This document shows positions 8,715 to 17,000 of a stretch of DNA of 45,654 nucleotides, piece by piece. The notes below the pieces were generated by a model. That model saw only the letters and a program-made list of their open reading frames with translations, searched no databases and was not told the DNA's origin. Where the stretch lies: NCBI RefSeq assembly GCF_014698735.1, contig NZ_JACJTQ010000042.1, forward strand, positions 1 through 45,654, read 5' to 3'. The DNA comes from Anabaena catenula FACHB-362 (GTDB taxonomy: Bacteria; Cyanobacteriota; Cyanobacteriia; Cyanobacteriales; Nostocaceae). A program made the position numbers and the translations under genes. Every line of letters starts with the position of its first letter. Within the stretch, counting starts at the first letter, position 1.

Positions 8715-9956
8715 CTAAAGCCGATCTGGCATTTCCAAAAAGCCCTTTGGCTTTGGTGAAGACAGGTTTACAACCTTGCTCCCGGAAACAGCAGAACTAG
8801 CATTATTAGTCGCAGAACTACTATTTTTAGCAATTAAATTCCCACTACCAAACAACACTTGATACAGCGCCCACACATCTGCTAATCGCACACCCATTCC
8901 TACTTTATCTAATGCTGGGGGAATTTCTATACCACCATTCCAGATCAGTTTAACATTGCTGTAATGTGCCTCTAATTCTGGTTTAAGATATTCCGCAGTC
9001 CCACCACACAAAATCATCTCATTAATATCACGGGGTATTTCTTGTAATAACCAGCGCACTAATGCCCGAAAATATTCATCCCGACTAAGTTTGAGAGCAA
9101 AAGACATATCTTGAGCTTCTGCTAAAATCTCAGCTTCACTTTTACGTCGTGATAAGGTAGCTAAAACTTCCGACTTACATTCAGATCCTGCTGCTACCAC
9201 CGCAGCTATCAGATGTGGATCATCTTTCGATAAACCACTACAACGTCTAACAAAATCATCCAACATCCATGACATCCCAAAGGTATTTGATACCCCCGGA
9301 GTTACTGCACCTTTATTGGATATCTGTACAGAAGCATTGCGATATCCCAACATTACTACCGCAAGATTACAATTCCTAATGTTTCTTCCCAAAATAGTGC
9401 GTCTATGTAGATAAATACCAACTCCTTCGGGGACAACATTCAAGTCTATCAACTTGATCCTGATTTCACCAGTAGGTGTATTGAAACGTTTTAGTGCCTG
9501 TTTTAATTTAGATTCAAGACGCTCCCTATCTTGATATTCTGAAGGTGGTAATAAAACAGCAAGTGAAACTGTGAATTTGTTCATCAGTTTCAATTTTTGA
9601 CTAACCACCCACAAAACACCACAGATTTTTTGTACTGCATTTTCTTCTTTCAACTGCTTGAGTAAGGAGTTACCACCATATTTTTTTCTCGCTAGGAAAC
9701 CAATAGCATAATATTCCTCACCAATACCCACCCAGCAGGTATTCTCTGGATCTGTTTCACCTGATTTAGTTTTTTCATAGTTTTCTACTGACGCAACTGA
9801 TACATCTGCTATTTCTGGTTCCATACACAGCAAAGTAGGAAAGTCATTTTTATGAGATACACTTCCAATTGCTTTAGTTTGAGAACCACCTAAATCTATA
9901 GCCAGCATTAAATCCGGGGTTACACTATTTGCAGTTTTAGTCATTTTATTACTCAC
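8715..9956 (-). CDS. parM: ParM/StbA-type actin-like plasmid segregation ATPase
   Basis: A 413-residue actin-fold ATPase. Near residue 16, DLMLAIDLGGSQTKAIG is the phosphate-1 loop (D-x-G-x-x-x-T/K). IPRDINEMILCGGTAEYLKP (about 307-326) is the phosphate-2/adenosine motif typical of ParM/Alp proteins. The length is usual for the family, with a short Ser/Pro/Lys-rich tail. ParM forms filaments that push plasmid copies apart through an adaptor (ParR) bound to a centromere (parC). The gene follows, on the same strand, a small gene that may encode the adaptor, with a 10-bp repeat array farther upstream. Together they look like a type II partition system. The family call is strong; the partner and centromere are inferred. 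Confidence 0.85.
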   Translation of the reverse strand: MSNKMTKTANSVTPDLMLAIDLGGSQTKAIGSVSHKNDFPTLLCMEPEIADVSVASVENYEKTKSGETDPENTCWVGIGEEYYAIGFLARKKYGGNSLLKQLKEENAVQKICGVLWVVSQKLKLMNKFTVSLAVLLPPSEYQDRERLESKLKQALKRFNTPTGEIRIKLIDLNVVPEGVGIYLHRRTILGRNIRNCNLAVVMLGYRNASVQISNKGAVTPGVSNTFGMSWMLDDFVRRCSGLSKDDPHLIAAVVAAGSECKSEVLATLSRRKSEAEILAEAQDMSFALKLSRDEYFRALVRWLLQEIPRDINEMILCGGTAEYLKPELEAHYSNVKLIWNGGIEIPPALDKVGMGVRLADVWALYQVLFGSGNLIAKNSSSATNNASSAVSGSKVVNLSSPKPKGFLEMPDRL

Positions 9957-10046
9957 TTTTCCACCAATTAACTAAAATATATTTTTTGTGATTGAATTTT
10001 GTTAAGTATGAATCCAGGAAGTAACTAAACTATTTAGTTATAGTAT

Positions 10047-10580
10047 TTATCCAAATAAAGAACGAATATCCTGTCTAACAGCCTTTTGTTCATCGGTTAA
10101 TTCCATCTGTACCTCTACATCTTCATCCCAAAAGTCATCGTGTAGGTCAGTTTCTGGAGATTGGGGAACTGTCGTGTTATTAGTAACTATTTGTTCTATT
10201 GGGTTTTGATAAGTAGCATAATTCTGTTTTATTACAGGATCGTTTGTAATCAAAGCGGTACTAAAACTGTCCATACTTTGAAGAATTATTTGAGATAAGG
10301 GTAAATTAAAATTTAACTTTATTTGAATATAATTCCAATGGTTTAAACAATCAAACACTGATGATAAAGTTATTTCCTTCAATAAATTATCATCAACTCC
10401 ATTTACGTTGATATAAGCTAATGGCATAAAACATATTCGAGCTGCTTGCCATACTAATTCATCAAAATTTTTATGGGGATAATTAACCAAATAATTCAAC
10501 AATATTCCATCTGGTGTATTTTCTCGAAATTGAAATCTAAGTCTCTTGGTTATAAGTTTTTGCTCTGCCATAATAGTCAT
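10047..10580 (-). CDS. Small acidic protein upstream of parM, possible ParR-like adaptor
   Basis: A 177-residue protein with no family I recognise by name. Residues 8-50 could form a ribbon-helix-helix: a basic strand (KRLRFQFRE), a helix (PDGILLNYLVNYP), a turn, and a second helix (NFDELVWQAARICFM). This is the fold used by ParR adaptors, often with the pattern 'K/R-x-h-x-h ... P-x-D ... h-x-x-h-h'. The C-terminus is acidic (LHDDFWDEDVEVQMELTDEQ), which could contact ParM. It lies 90 bp upstream of parM on the same strand, with 10-bp tandem repeats about 310 bp further upstream. In classic systems parR follows parM, so the order here is reversed. The partition role is inferred from position and predicted fold. 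Confidence 0.4.
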   Translation of the reverse strand: MTIMAEQKLITKRLRFQFRENTPDGILLNYLVNYPHKNFDELVWQAARICFMPLAYINVNGVDDNLLKEITLSSVFDCLNHWNYIQIKLNFNLPLSQIILQSMDSFSTALITNDPVIKQNYATYQNPIEQIVTNNTTVPQSPETDLHDDFWDEDVEVQMELTDEQKAVRQDIRSLFG

Positions 10581-10758
10581 TCCATTTATCTTTTATGATT
10601 TTTAAACCCTAATATCCAATATTGATAGAGGTAAGGTATCTGGTATCACAAAATCTAATAAATAATAAAAACTATATTGCAGCATTCAGGTATGAATATA
10701 AAACTAACAAAAAGTATAAAACAGATATAATTTTTGATATAACTTGATTACTATCTCT

Positions 10759-10872
10759 ATGCAAACACGCTTAGAAGCAAACAAAAAAATTAAAACACAA
10801 AAAATTTTAGACCCTAATGGAAAACAATTAGGTTACAAAAGTATTATTGTGTACTTCTGTTATCATGAGTAA
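10759..10872 (+). CDS. Possible 37-residue small ORF
   Basis: An ATG-started ORF beginning MQTRLEANKKIKTQKILD and ending IIVYFCYHE. It is Lys-rich and lies in the gap between the divergent partition and mobilisation genes, just before the repeat array. No family is recognised and no clear ribosome binding site is visible. It may be chance. Confidence 0.2.
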   Translation: MQTRLEANKKIKTQKILDPNGKQLGYKSIIVYFCYHE

Positions 10873-10891
10873 TAATACTTATTTTAGTAAG

Positions 10892-11015
10892 TCTAGCCAA
10901 TCCCAACCAATCCTAGCCAATCCCAGCCACTTGATGGATAATTTAATAGTACAAATTAACTAAATAACCTTTTTAGGTGGCAAAAAAGCAACCCATCCTA
11001 GCCAATCCTAGCCAA
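10892..11015 (+). repeat. 10-bp tandem repeats, candidate parC centromere
   Basis: Consensus TCCTAGCCAA. Block 1 (about 10892-10929) has four head-to-tail units: TCTAGCCAA, TCCCAACCAA, TCCTAGCCAA, TCCCAGCCA. Block 2 (10996-11015) has two perfect units. Between the blocks is TTAACTAAATAACCTT, nearly repeated just after block 2 (TTAAGTAAATAACCTT, about 11054-11069). Units repeat about once per helical turn, as in the direct-repeat parC sites of ParM systems (R1 parC has two groups of five 11-bp repeats). The site lies upstream of the parM operon in the divergent region facing the mobilisation genes. Confidence 0.55.
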
Positions 11016-11157
11016 TTTTCAGTAAGGACTATATATTTGTATATTAATTTACATATTAAGTAAATAACCTTGAAATACCTACAGCAGAAAGGTTTGAAAG
11101 GTATAATTATATGTTATAAATTATACTTTAGTTTTGTTTGCCTTAATTCCCGGTGAG

Positions 11158-11183
11158 ACGCAAGCCATGTTTTGTGCATGCGT
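11158..11183. other. Candidate oriT inverted repeat
   Basis: ACGCAAGC (11158-11165) and GCATGCGT (11176-11183) form an inverted repeat with one mismatch and a 10-nt spacer, 80 bp upstream of mobC. MOBP plasmids commonly carry oriT as an inverted repeat just before mobC/mobA. The nic site cannot be identified by eye, so this is a positional guess. Confidence 0.3.
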
Positions 11184-11261
11184 TATACTCGGACTCAACC
11201 ACTCAAAATAGTATTTTCACCGCATTTTTTAGCTGAAAAAGTTTTTTTGGAAATAATCATC

Positions 11262-11663
11262 ATGCCAAAAAAAACTCAGAGAACAGATGGAGTTATCAGA
11301 ACAATTAGGCTTTCAGTTCGTTTTGCTGCTGATGAGTACGAGCAACTTAAACAGAAAGCAAAAGAAGGCAGAGTGAGTATCACAGAATTTATTCGACGTG
11401 CTGCATTTCGACGGCGTGTTGTAGAATTGCCCCCTCCCCCTGAATTAAATTGGAAGTTGTACACAGAACTGAATGCTATTGGGGTGAATCTTAACCAGAT
11501 AGCTACAGCAGCAACTAACGCATCGAAAGCAGGACAATCCGTAAATATTGATCCTAAGCAGCTACAAAACTTAGTAGAATCCCTGCGTGCATCCATCAAG
11601 GAAACACAAATGCAACTGCTAGAGTGTGGGGTGACAGTTGATGAATCAGAAGAGATTATTTGA
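11262..11663 (+). CDS. mobC: MobC-like relaxosome accessory protein
   Basis: The 133-residue product from the ATG at 11262 (MPKKTQRTDGVIRTIRLSVR) begins with a ribbon-helix-helix: a basic strand (VIRTIRLSVRF), helix A (AADEYEQLKQKAKE), and helix B (SITEFIRRAAFRRR). It continues with the typical MobC block LNAIGVNLNQIATAATNAS and a helical C-terminus. MobC proteins bind near oriT and help the relaxase open the nic region. The frame is open 30 codons further upstream, but that part overlaps the candidate oriT and does not resemble the family, so the internal ATG is preferred. The relaxase gene follows 204 bp downstream on the same strand. Confidence 0.85.
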   Translation: MPKKTQRTDGVIRTIRLSVRFAADEYEQLKQKAKEGRVSITEFIRRAAFRRRVVELPPPPELNWKLYTELNAIGVNLNQIATAATNASKAGQSVNIDPKQLQNLVESLRASIKETQMQLLECGVTVDESEEII

Positions 11664-11689
11664 TTAGTCAAAGACATGATGATGAAGGC

Positions 11690-11776
11690 GATTGCGCGGA
11701 GCGCACTGCCGGAGGCGAACTGCTTGCAGTAGCGCTAGTTCCCTCCGGGACGCACTCGCGTTCGCTATCGCTCTAA
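11690..11776. repeat. Cyanobacterial GC-rich palindromic repeat block (intergenic)
   Basis: Between mobC and the relaxase gene lies a GC-rich block of short interlocking palindromes, with strings such as GCGCGGAGCGCACTGCCGGA and TTCGCTATCGCTCT, unlike the AT-rich surroundings. The same string family (GCGATNGC, GCACTGCGC, GGAGCGC) recurs inside the relaxase gene, inside the RNA-polymerase-like gene and in the gap at 22718-22860. It is a dispersed repeat of Nostocales type. Confidence 0.6.
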
Positions 11777-11867
11777 AATTCACCACATTTTCCCAAATCT
11801 CCAATACAACGAAGTATTCAGTCCCCACCTACACAACCCGTCGTAGACATCACTGAAAGGAGTTCCC

Positions 11868-13331
11868 TTGATTGGTAAGCAGTTTAAAAATCAAAGCTTT
11901 CGCTCCACCCTAGAATATGTGCTGGGGAAGGAGAAAGCCACCATGATCGACAGTAATATGGGTGGGACTACACCCATACAACTAACCAGAGAATTTGGTG
12001 CAGCCAGAAGATTTCGCCCCAATCTCCAACGTGCTTGCGCTCATGTCATTCTTTCTATTCCTCACCGCGATGTATCTCATGACAAAGGGGAATACCATGA
12101 ACATTTGGAGGATGAGCAATACACAGAAATTGCCCAGCATTGGCTCAAGTCCATGAAATTCTTGGGAGAGGAATTAAATCAAAGCCAGTACGTTGTTGCC
12201 CGTCACCATGACACCACACACGAACACATTCATATCATTGCATCTCGTATTCGCATGAATGGCTCAGTCGTAGCAGATTCCTGGGATTATCGCCGCAGTG
12301 AAGTAATATTACGACAATTGGAGAAAGACTATGGTTTGGAGGCTGTATCCTGTAGCAATGACAGAGTAGCTCAAAGAGTTCAAGAGATTTTTGGGATTGA
12401 AACAACTGTTAGCGATCGCCATTCTCAAACCCAAAAACAGAAACATCACTCTTCTAATCAACCACCTATTACCCAACTGTTGGCTGACATCATTGATGCA
12501 GCTACGAAAGACCAACCAACTGTAACCCAATTGATACACAGACTTCAGCAAAAAGGTGTTGTAGTTTATCCTCAGTTTAATGCTGTGGGGTTGTTTAAAG
12601 AAGCGATCGCTTTTGAAATGAATGATGTCAAAATTGGTGGCTATAAATTAGGTTCAGCATATAGCTTTCCAGGGCTTCAGAAAAAACGAGGCGTATCTTA
12701 TAACCCTGAACGGGACTTAGCTGCAATACATTCCTGTCGTGGTCAAAAACAGGTTGAAATGCCAGAAACTACTGTCAAAACAATGATGGCAGCATTGTCA
12801 CCAGAGGACGAAATAGCATTAGTTAATACAAATACCAACGAGGCTAATCAAGCGATAGCGAAGCGCCCCGCAGGAATTGCACGGAGCGCAGTGCCAAAGG
12901 CAATCGCTTCAGAAAAGTCTTCAAAAAATGCTCTTGACAGTGAAGCTAGAAGTGCAATTTCTGTAGACGTAAATAGCCAAACTTCCAGTTGGGTAGGTGA
13001 TGTAATACCATCCCTGATCACACACCAGCAGGGTACTAAACCAAAAAACTACGCTAACAGCATCAGCCCCATTATCCGCCTGTTCTGGCAGCAAGCAGGG
13101 CAACCTGAAACATATTCAGGAAAATACTACGACCTTGAACTAGAGAGAGATATTCTCAAACTGCGACGCAAAAGTGGAGAAGAAATTGCAGAACTTCCCC
13201 TCCGTGATGGTGCTGAAAGCAAAGATAAAGGTTTGACATCCGAAGATTTAATAATACTGGAGAGACTCAAAGAGTTGCTATTGAATCACAACCAGCAGCA
13301 AGAACCAGAAAATCAAGAAGAATTGGCGTAA
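11868..13331 (+). CDS. mobA: MOBP-family relaxase (MobA/VirD2-like)
   Basis: A 487-residue relaxase that would nick oriT and lead single-stranded DNA into a recipient. The N-terminus MIGKQFKNQSFRSTLEYVLG supplies the likely catalytic Tyr (Y17). Motif III, HHDTTHEHIHI (113-123), contains the metal-binding histidines of the H-x-D-x-x-H-x-H-x-H type. The start is a TTG at 11868, chosen because GAAAGGAG lies 5 nt upstream and because MobA proteins typically begin MIGK. Residues about 329-346 (AIAKRPAGIARSAVPKAI) are encoded by an inserted palindromic repeat. No primase or helicase domain is attached, so the plasmid would be mobilisable rather than self-transferring unless transfer genes lie elsewhere. 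Confidence 0.88.
   Translation: MIGKQFKNQSFRSTLEYVLGKEKATMIDSNMGGTTPIQLTREFGAARRFRPNLQRACAHVILSIPHRDVSHDKGEYHEHLEDEQYTEIAQHWLKSMKFLGEELNQSQYVVARHHDTTHEHIHIIASRIRMNGSVVADSWDYRRSEVILRQLEKDYGLEAVSCSNDRVAQRVQEIFGIETTVSDRHSQTQKQKHHSSNQPPITQLLADIIDAATKDQPTVTQLIHRLQQKGVVVYPQFNAVGLFKEAIAFEMNDVKIGGYKLGSAYSFPGLQKKRGVSYNPERDLAAIHSCRGQKQVEMPETTVKTMMAALSPEDEIALVNTNTNEANQAIAKRPAGIARSAVPKAIASEKSSKNALDSEARSAISVDVNSQTSSWVGDVIPSLITHQQGTKPKNYANSISPIIRLFWQQAGQPETYSGKYYDLELERDILKLRRKSGEEIAELPLRDGAESKDKGLTSEDLIILERLKELLLNHNQQQEPENQEELA
12850..12910 (+). repeat. Palindromic repeat inserted in frame in the relaxase gene
   Basis: About 60 bp of GC-rich repeat (AAGCGATAGCGAAGCGCC, then GGAGCGCAGTGCCAAAGG and CAATCGCTTC) interrupts the AT-rich relaxase coding sequence without breaking the frame. 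It adds roughly 20 Ala/Arg/Ile-rich residues in the linker after the relaxase domain. It belongs to the same repeat family as 11690-11776 and 18661-18860. Confidence 0.65.
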
Positions 13332-13511
13332 ATTTACGGTTTTATCAGCAATGCTTCAGATTTATATCAAATGATATAAAACACAAAATAAAACCTACCT
13401 CCAATTCTACTTTTTTTCAGTAGCACCATCACTGAAGTAACTTTTAGAATCTAATTTTAGGGAATTATTAGTAGTTATCTGTGATGTCTAAGTTACTAAT
13501 TTCGCTTTGTT

Positions 13512-14042
13512 TCAATATCGTGTGTCTTGATCAAAGGGCAAAGTATCAACATCCTCAAAATTACGCAAATCTATTTCCATCTGCTTCCTGCGTTGTAAAT
13601 AGGTTTTGTTATCAGTAATTCTTGCTTGCATCTGCTGTTCACCAAAATTGATGCCCTGTTCAGCATATCGAGCAGACAATTTATTGTAATTGTCAACTTC
13701 AATTTTTTTACGACGTTCCATTTCTTCCAGCGATTGAACACTAATACCAATACCATGAGCATATTTTACATACTCCGGTTTCAGTGAACCATCACCATTA
13801 AATTGCTCCTTCTCTTCTTCTGTGAAAAAGTCATAAGCAGTGTAATTTATCCAAGGTTCAGGTTCTGTTTCATCTAATAATTTCAATCGTTCATATTCTG
13901 CCTTAAGAGTCAAAGCATAATCATCAATTGTCTCTTGATGAATACCTTTGGTTAATCTTTCATTTATATAATCTGGGTTCAAATTTCCGTCTGTATTAAC
14001 CTTTTTTCTATTCAAATACAGCCAACGATTTAGCTTTGACAT
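13512..14042 (-). CDS. Hypothetical 176-residue protein, divergent from the RNAP-like gene
   Basis: No family recognised. The product is charged and mostly helical. Two segments look related: NTDGNLNPDYINERLTKGIH (about 16-35) and GDGSLKPEYVKYAHGIGI (about 83-100), each with the pattern 'DG-x-L-x-P-x-Y' followed by a helix, suggesting an internal duplication. A long helix follows (SVQSLEEMERRKKIEVDNYN). Its start is only 45 bp from the start of the opposite-strand 2244-residue gene, so both probably use one divergent promoter region and may be regulated together. Confidence 0.6.
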   Translation of the reverse strand: MSKLNRWLYLNRKKVNTDGNLNPDYINERLTKGIHQETIDDYALTLKAEYERLKLLDETEPEPWINYTAYDFFTEEEKEQFNGDGSLKPEYVKYAHGIGISVQSLEEMERRKKIEVDNYNKLSARYAEQGINFGEQQMQARITDNKTYLQRRKQMEIDLRNFEDVDTLPFDQDTRY

Positions 14043-14087
14043 AGTAAAATCCTCGTTTTACATCCACGGATACAAACAAATTATAAT

Positions 14088-17000
14088 ATGACACTCATAT
14101 TCAAACACTTTGACACAAAATTAAACCAATGGTTACACACTGATGGAGATACTCAGAATTTAAACTCAATTCTAACTGAGAAATTAGATAACACCCTGCT
14201 GGAGTTCTTCTTACCTGATAAACAGTTCTCCTTTGGTCAAATGGACGAACATACAACAGCAGAAGACCTAAAGAACCATCCAGATAATCAAATTTTGCTA
14301 TTGTCATCCAAAACACGATTACTTTATGGATCACAAGAATGTTTAGAAGTAATTGAAAAATTATGTCCAGATCGTAAAGACAGAGGTGCTTACGGTTCTA
14401 TATTTTTAGGTTCTTGCCAAAATGCTATACATGAAAGGCTAAACATTCTTGTGGTAGATGATACCACTGGAGAAAACGGAGGAATTCTAAATAATGAAGA
14501 TGCTTGGAAATTGGTTGGAGATTGCTACGGGCAAATTTCAACCCAACTATATCACCAAATAACCAAAAGTAATAAAGAAAAGAATCAAAGTTACGCTGTC
14601 ATTCAACACCGCTTTGGTTGGAGAGAAAGAGATGGAGATGACAGTAAATTTCGTTTTGGTAAAGGAACACTAAGACCTCAAAACTTATCTCAAATAGAAT
14701 ACGCAGATTATGGAAATAAACCTAAGATTGACCTCATTATCCCCATATCTAGCTTCAAGGGAACAGATAAAGATAACCCATCTACACCAATTAAACCCCA
14801 AATTAAACCAGGTTTATATAATCAAACTATTTGGTTAGGTGAAAAATCACAGTCTCAAAAAGGTAAAACTGCCATTTCTCAACTACTGGCTTCTTTCCCC
14901 CAAGGTATCAAAGACTTTGCGGAAGAATTAGAAAAACAAGCCCAAGAACTTGCAGAAATTCAACAAGATCCCAGGAAAGTAGCACAGTTATATTGTGAAA
15001 AATACGAAAAACGTAAAGCTTTTATTGAACAGCAAAAAACTGAACAATTAGTAAATGAAGCAGTGGAATTATCTACTGATAACCCTAAGATAGATGAAAA
15101 TTTATATCCAGATGATTTGCAAGAAAATAGTGAATCTGAACAAGATGACTTGTTAATGTACAAAATTATCAAAGCAGACTTACTTGGCCATAACCAACTA
15201 TTAGAAACTGAGAAAGTTAAACAAGAACTTACACGATTTGTACAAAATGAATGGCGAGATATTGCCCTTGGTCGTGTCCTCACCTTTGACCGGGGAATGA
15301 TTATTCCCTCCAAAGAACTTAAAAATGGTGAGATTTGTGTGCCTTGGATAGCTGAGGGGGAAAAAATTCTCAACTTTCGCTCCCCCTTCCTCAATGCTAA
15401 TGGTTTATGTGTTTCCATCAACAAACATATTGAAGATTACTTAGGACCAGATGGCAACCCCTTGGCAGGAATTATTGTAGTTAATGATGAAGACCACAAA
15501 CGCATTCAAGCTAGGATTGAAGCCCTAAAAGCACAAGGTATTGAAACTGAAGAATTAGACCCCATAGAAACAGAATCAGAACGTCAAGGTCGAGACTTTG
15601 ATGGTGACTGTATTGGTGTGGAATTAGCCAGTAAATATCCTAATTTTACCGCCGAAGCTGAATACAGAAACTTGCCTGAAAATGCTTATGCTCCCACAGT
15701 CAAACTGAAAAAGCAATCTTTTTACAGAGAAGATGGTACACAACCTGAGTTTGAAGAAATCGCTATTCACATGAGTGATGGTATCAGCGTTGGTATTATC
15801 AATAATCATGTGACAGCACTGGAGGCTTTAGAGTCAGAAATTGAAACTTTAATAACTTATGGAAATTCTCAACAACAAACAGAATATTTAGACCAAGTTG
15901 GTAGTCATTATAAAAAATTAGTCAATTTAGAAAATAATCAAAACCATCCTCAAGCCATACGGGAAGAATACAGAGAACAGATGCAGGAATTTCTCAAACT
16001 TGCATCTGTTCAAAATAGAAATTCTCAAGTGATAGAACAAGCAATGGCAATTAATCGTAATATGTACCGACAAATGATTGAAGCAGCTTGTTTCCAAAAT
16101 CAAATTGCGGTGGATTTATTCAAAAGTGCCAAAAAACCTGATATGGAGGTAATAGCTGAAAACAAACGCTATCTTTATCGAGATGTTAATTATATAAAAG
16201 ATAAAAAATCTTCATCTGCTTACTTAAAGGAAGGTATTAACACTACTGGCTATTCACCAGTGGAATTACTAATTAACCAAGTTAATAAATACTTTGAAGC
16301 ATCTCATTTAGAATCACGTCCTATTATCCAATTTCAAGATTTATTTAAAGGTGTAGAATTTACTCCTCAACAAAAATTTCAGGCTATATTAGCCAAACAG
16401 GAATTTGATGATAAATTCAATGTAGCCACCAGATTAAATAAACGTCGAGAAACTGAACAAGGACCTTATGCTGTTGTCAAAACAAGCAATGGTACAGAAA
16501 TTACCATCACTAATCTCACTCGCTATGAACATCCAGGAATTTGGAAAGGTTCAACACTCAACATCCGTTTAGAAGAAATACCAGAAAAATATCGGTCTTC
16601 GCAACGTCCCCATACTTTATTAGTAATAGCACAAATTGATGGAGAAACAGAAAATGGAGAAGCTAAATATTCAAAACTGGGAACAGTTAGTCAACAATCT
16701 GTAATTGACTATAAACTTAAACCAGGAATGATAACTCAGGGAGCAACATTAGTTGAACTGAAACCTGAACTGAGAGAAAGTCAAATCAAATTACTGTTTC
16801 AAGAAGCTTATGCTGTTGCTGAAAATTTCTATAATTTAATTCCTGAAGACCAAAAATTACCAGCCGCAGCCGCAACATGGAATATATCAGCTTCTCGACA
16901 AGATGAATTAGAACAAGGAGATAATTCAAGTTTGAACTCTCGTAAGAAAGTTTCTAACTTTGTATTTGCAACTTTTGGTAAAGAAATAGTTAGCCAATTA

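Noticed and set aside
10892-11015. 10-bp repeats considered as a CRISPR or replication iterons
   Set aside because: Units are far too short and spacer-free for CRISPR; position upstream of the parM operon favours a centromere, though iterons cannot be fully excluded.
11276-11677. 133-residue minus-strand ORF over mobC
   Set aside because: Antisense shadow of a clear MobC protein.
14960-15424. 154-residue minus-strand ORF inside the giant gene
   Set aside because: Ser/Cys-rich antisense shadow; the plus frame carries the polymerase-like motifs.
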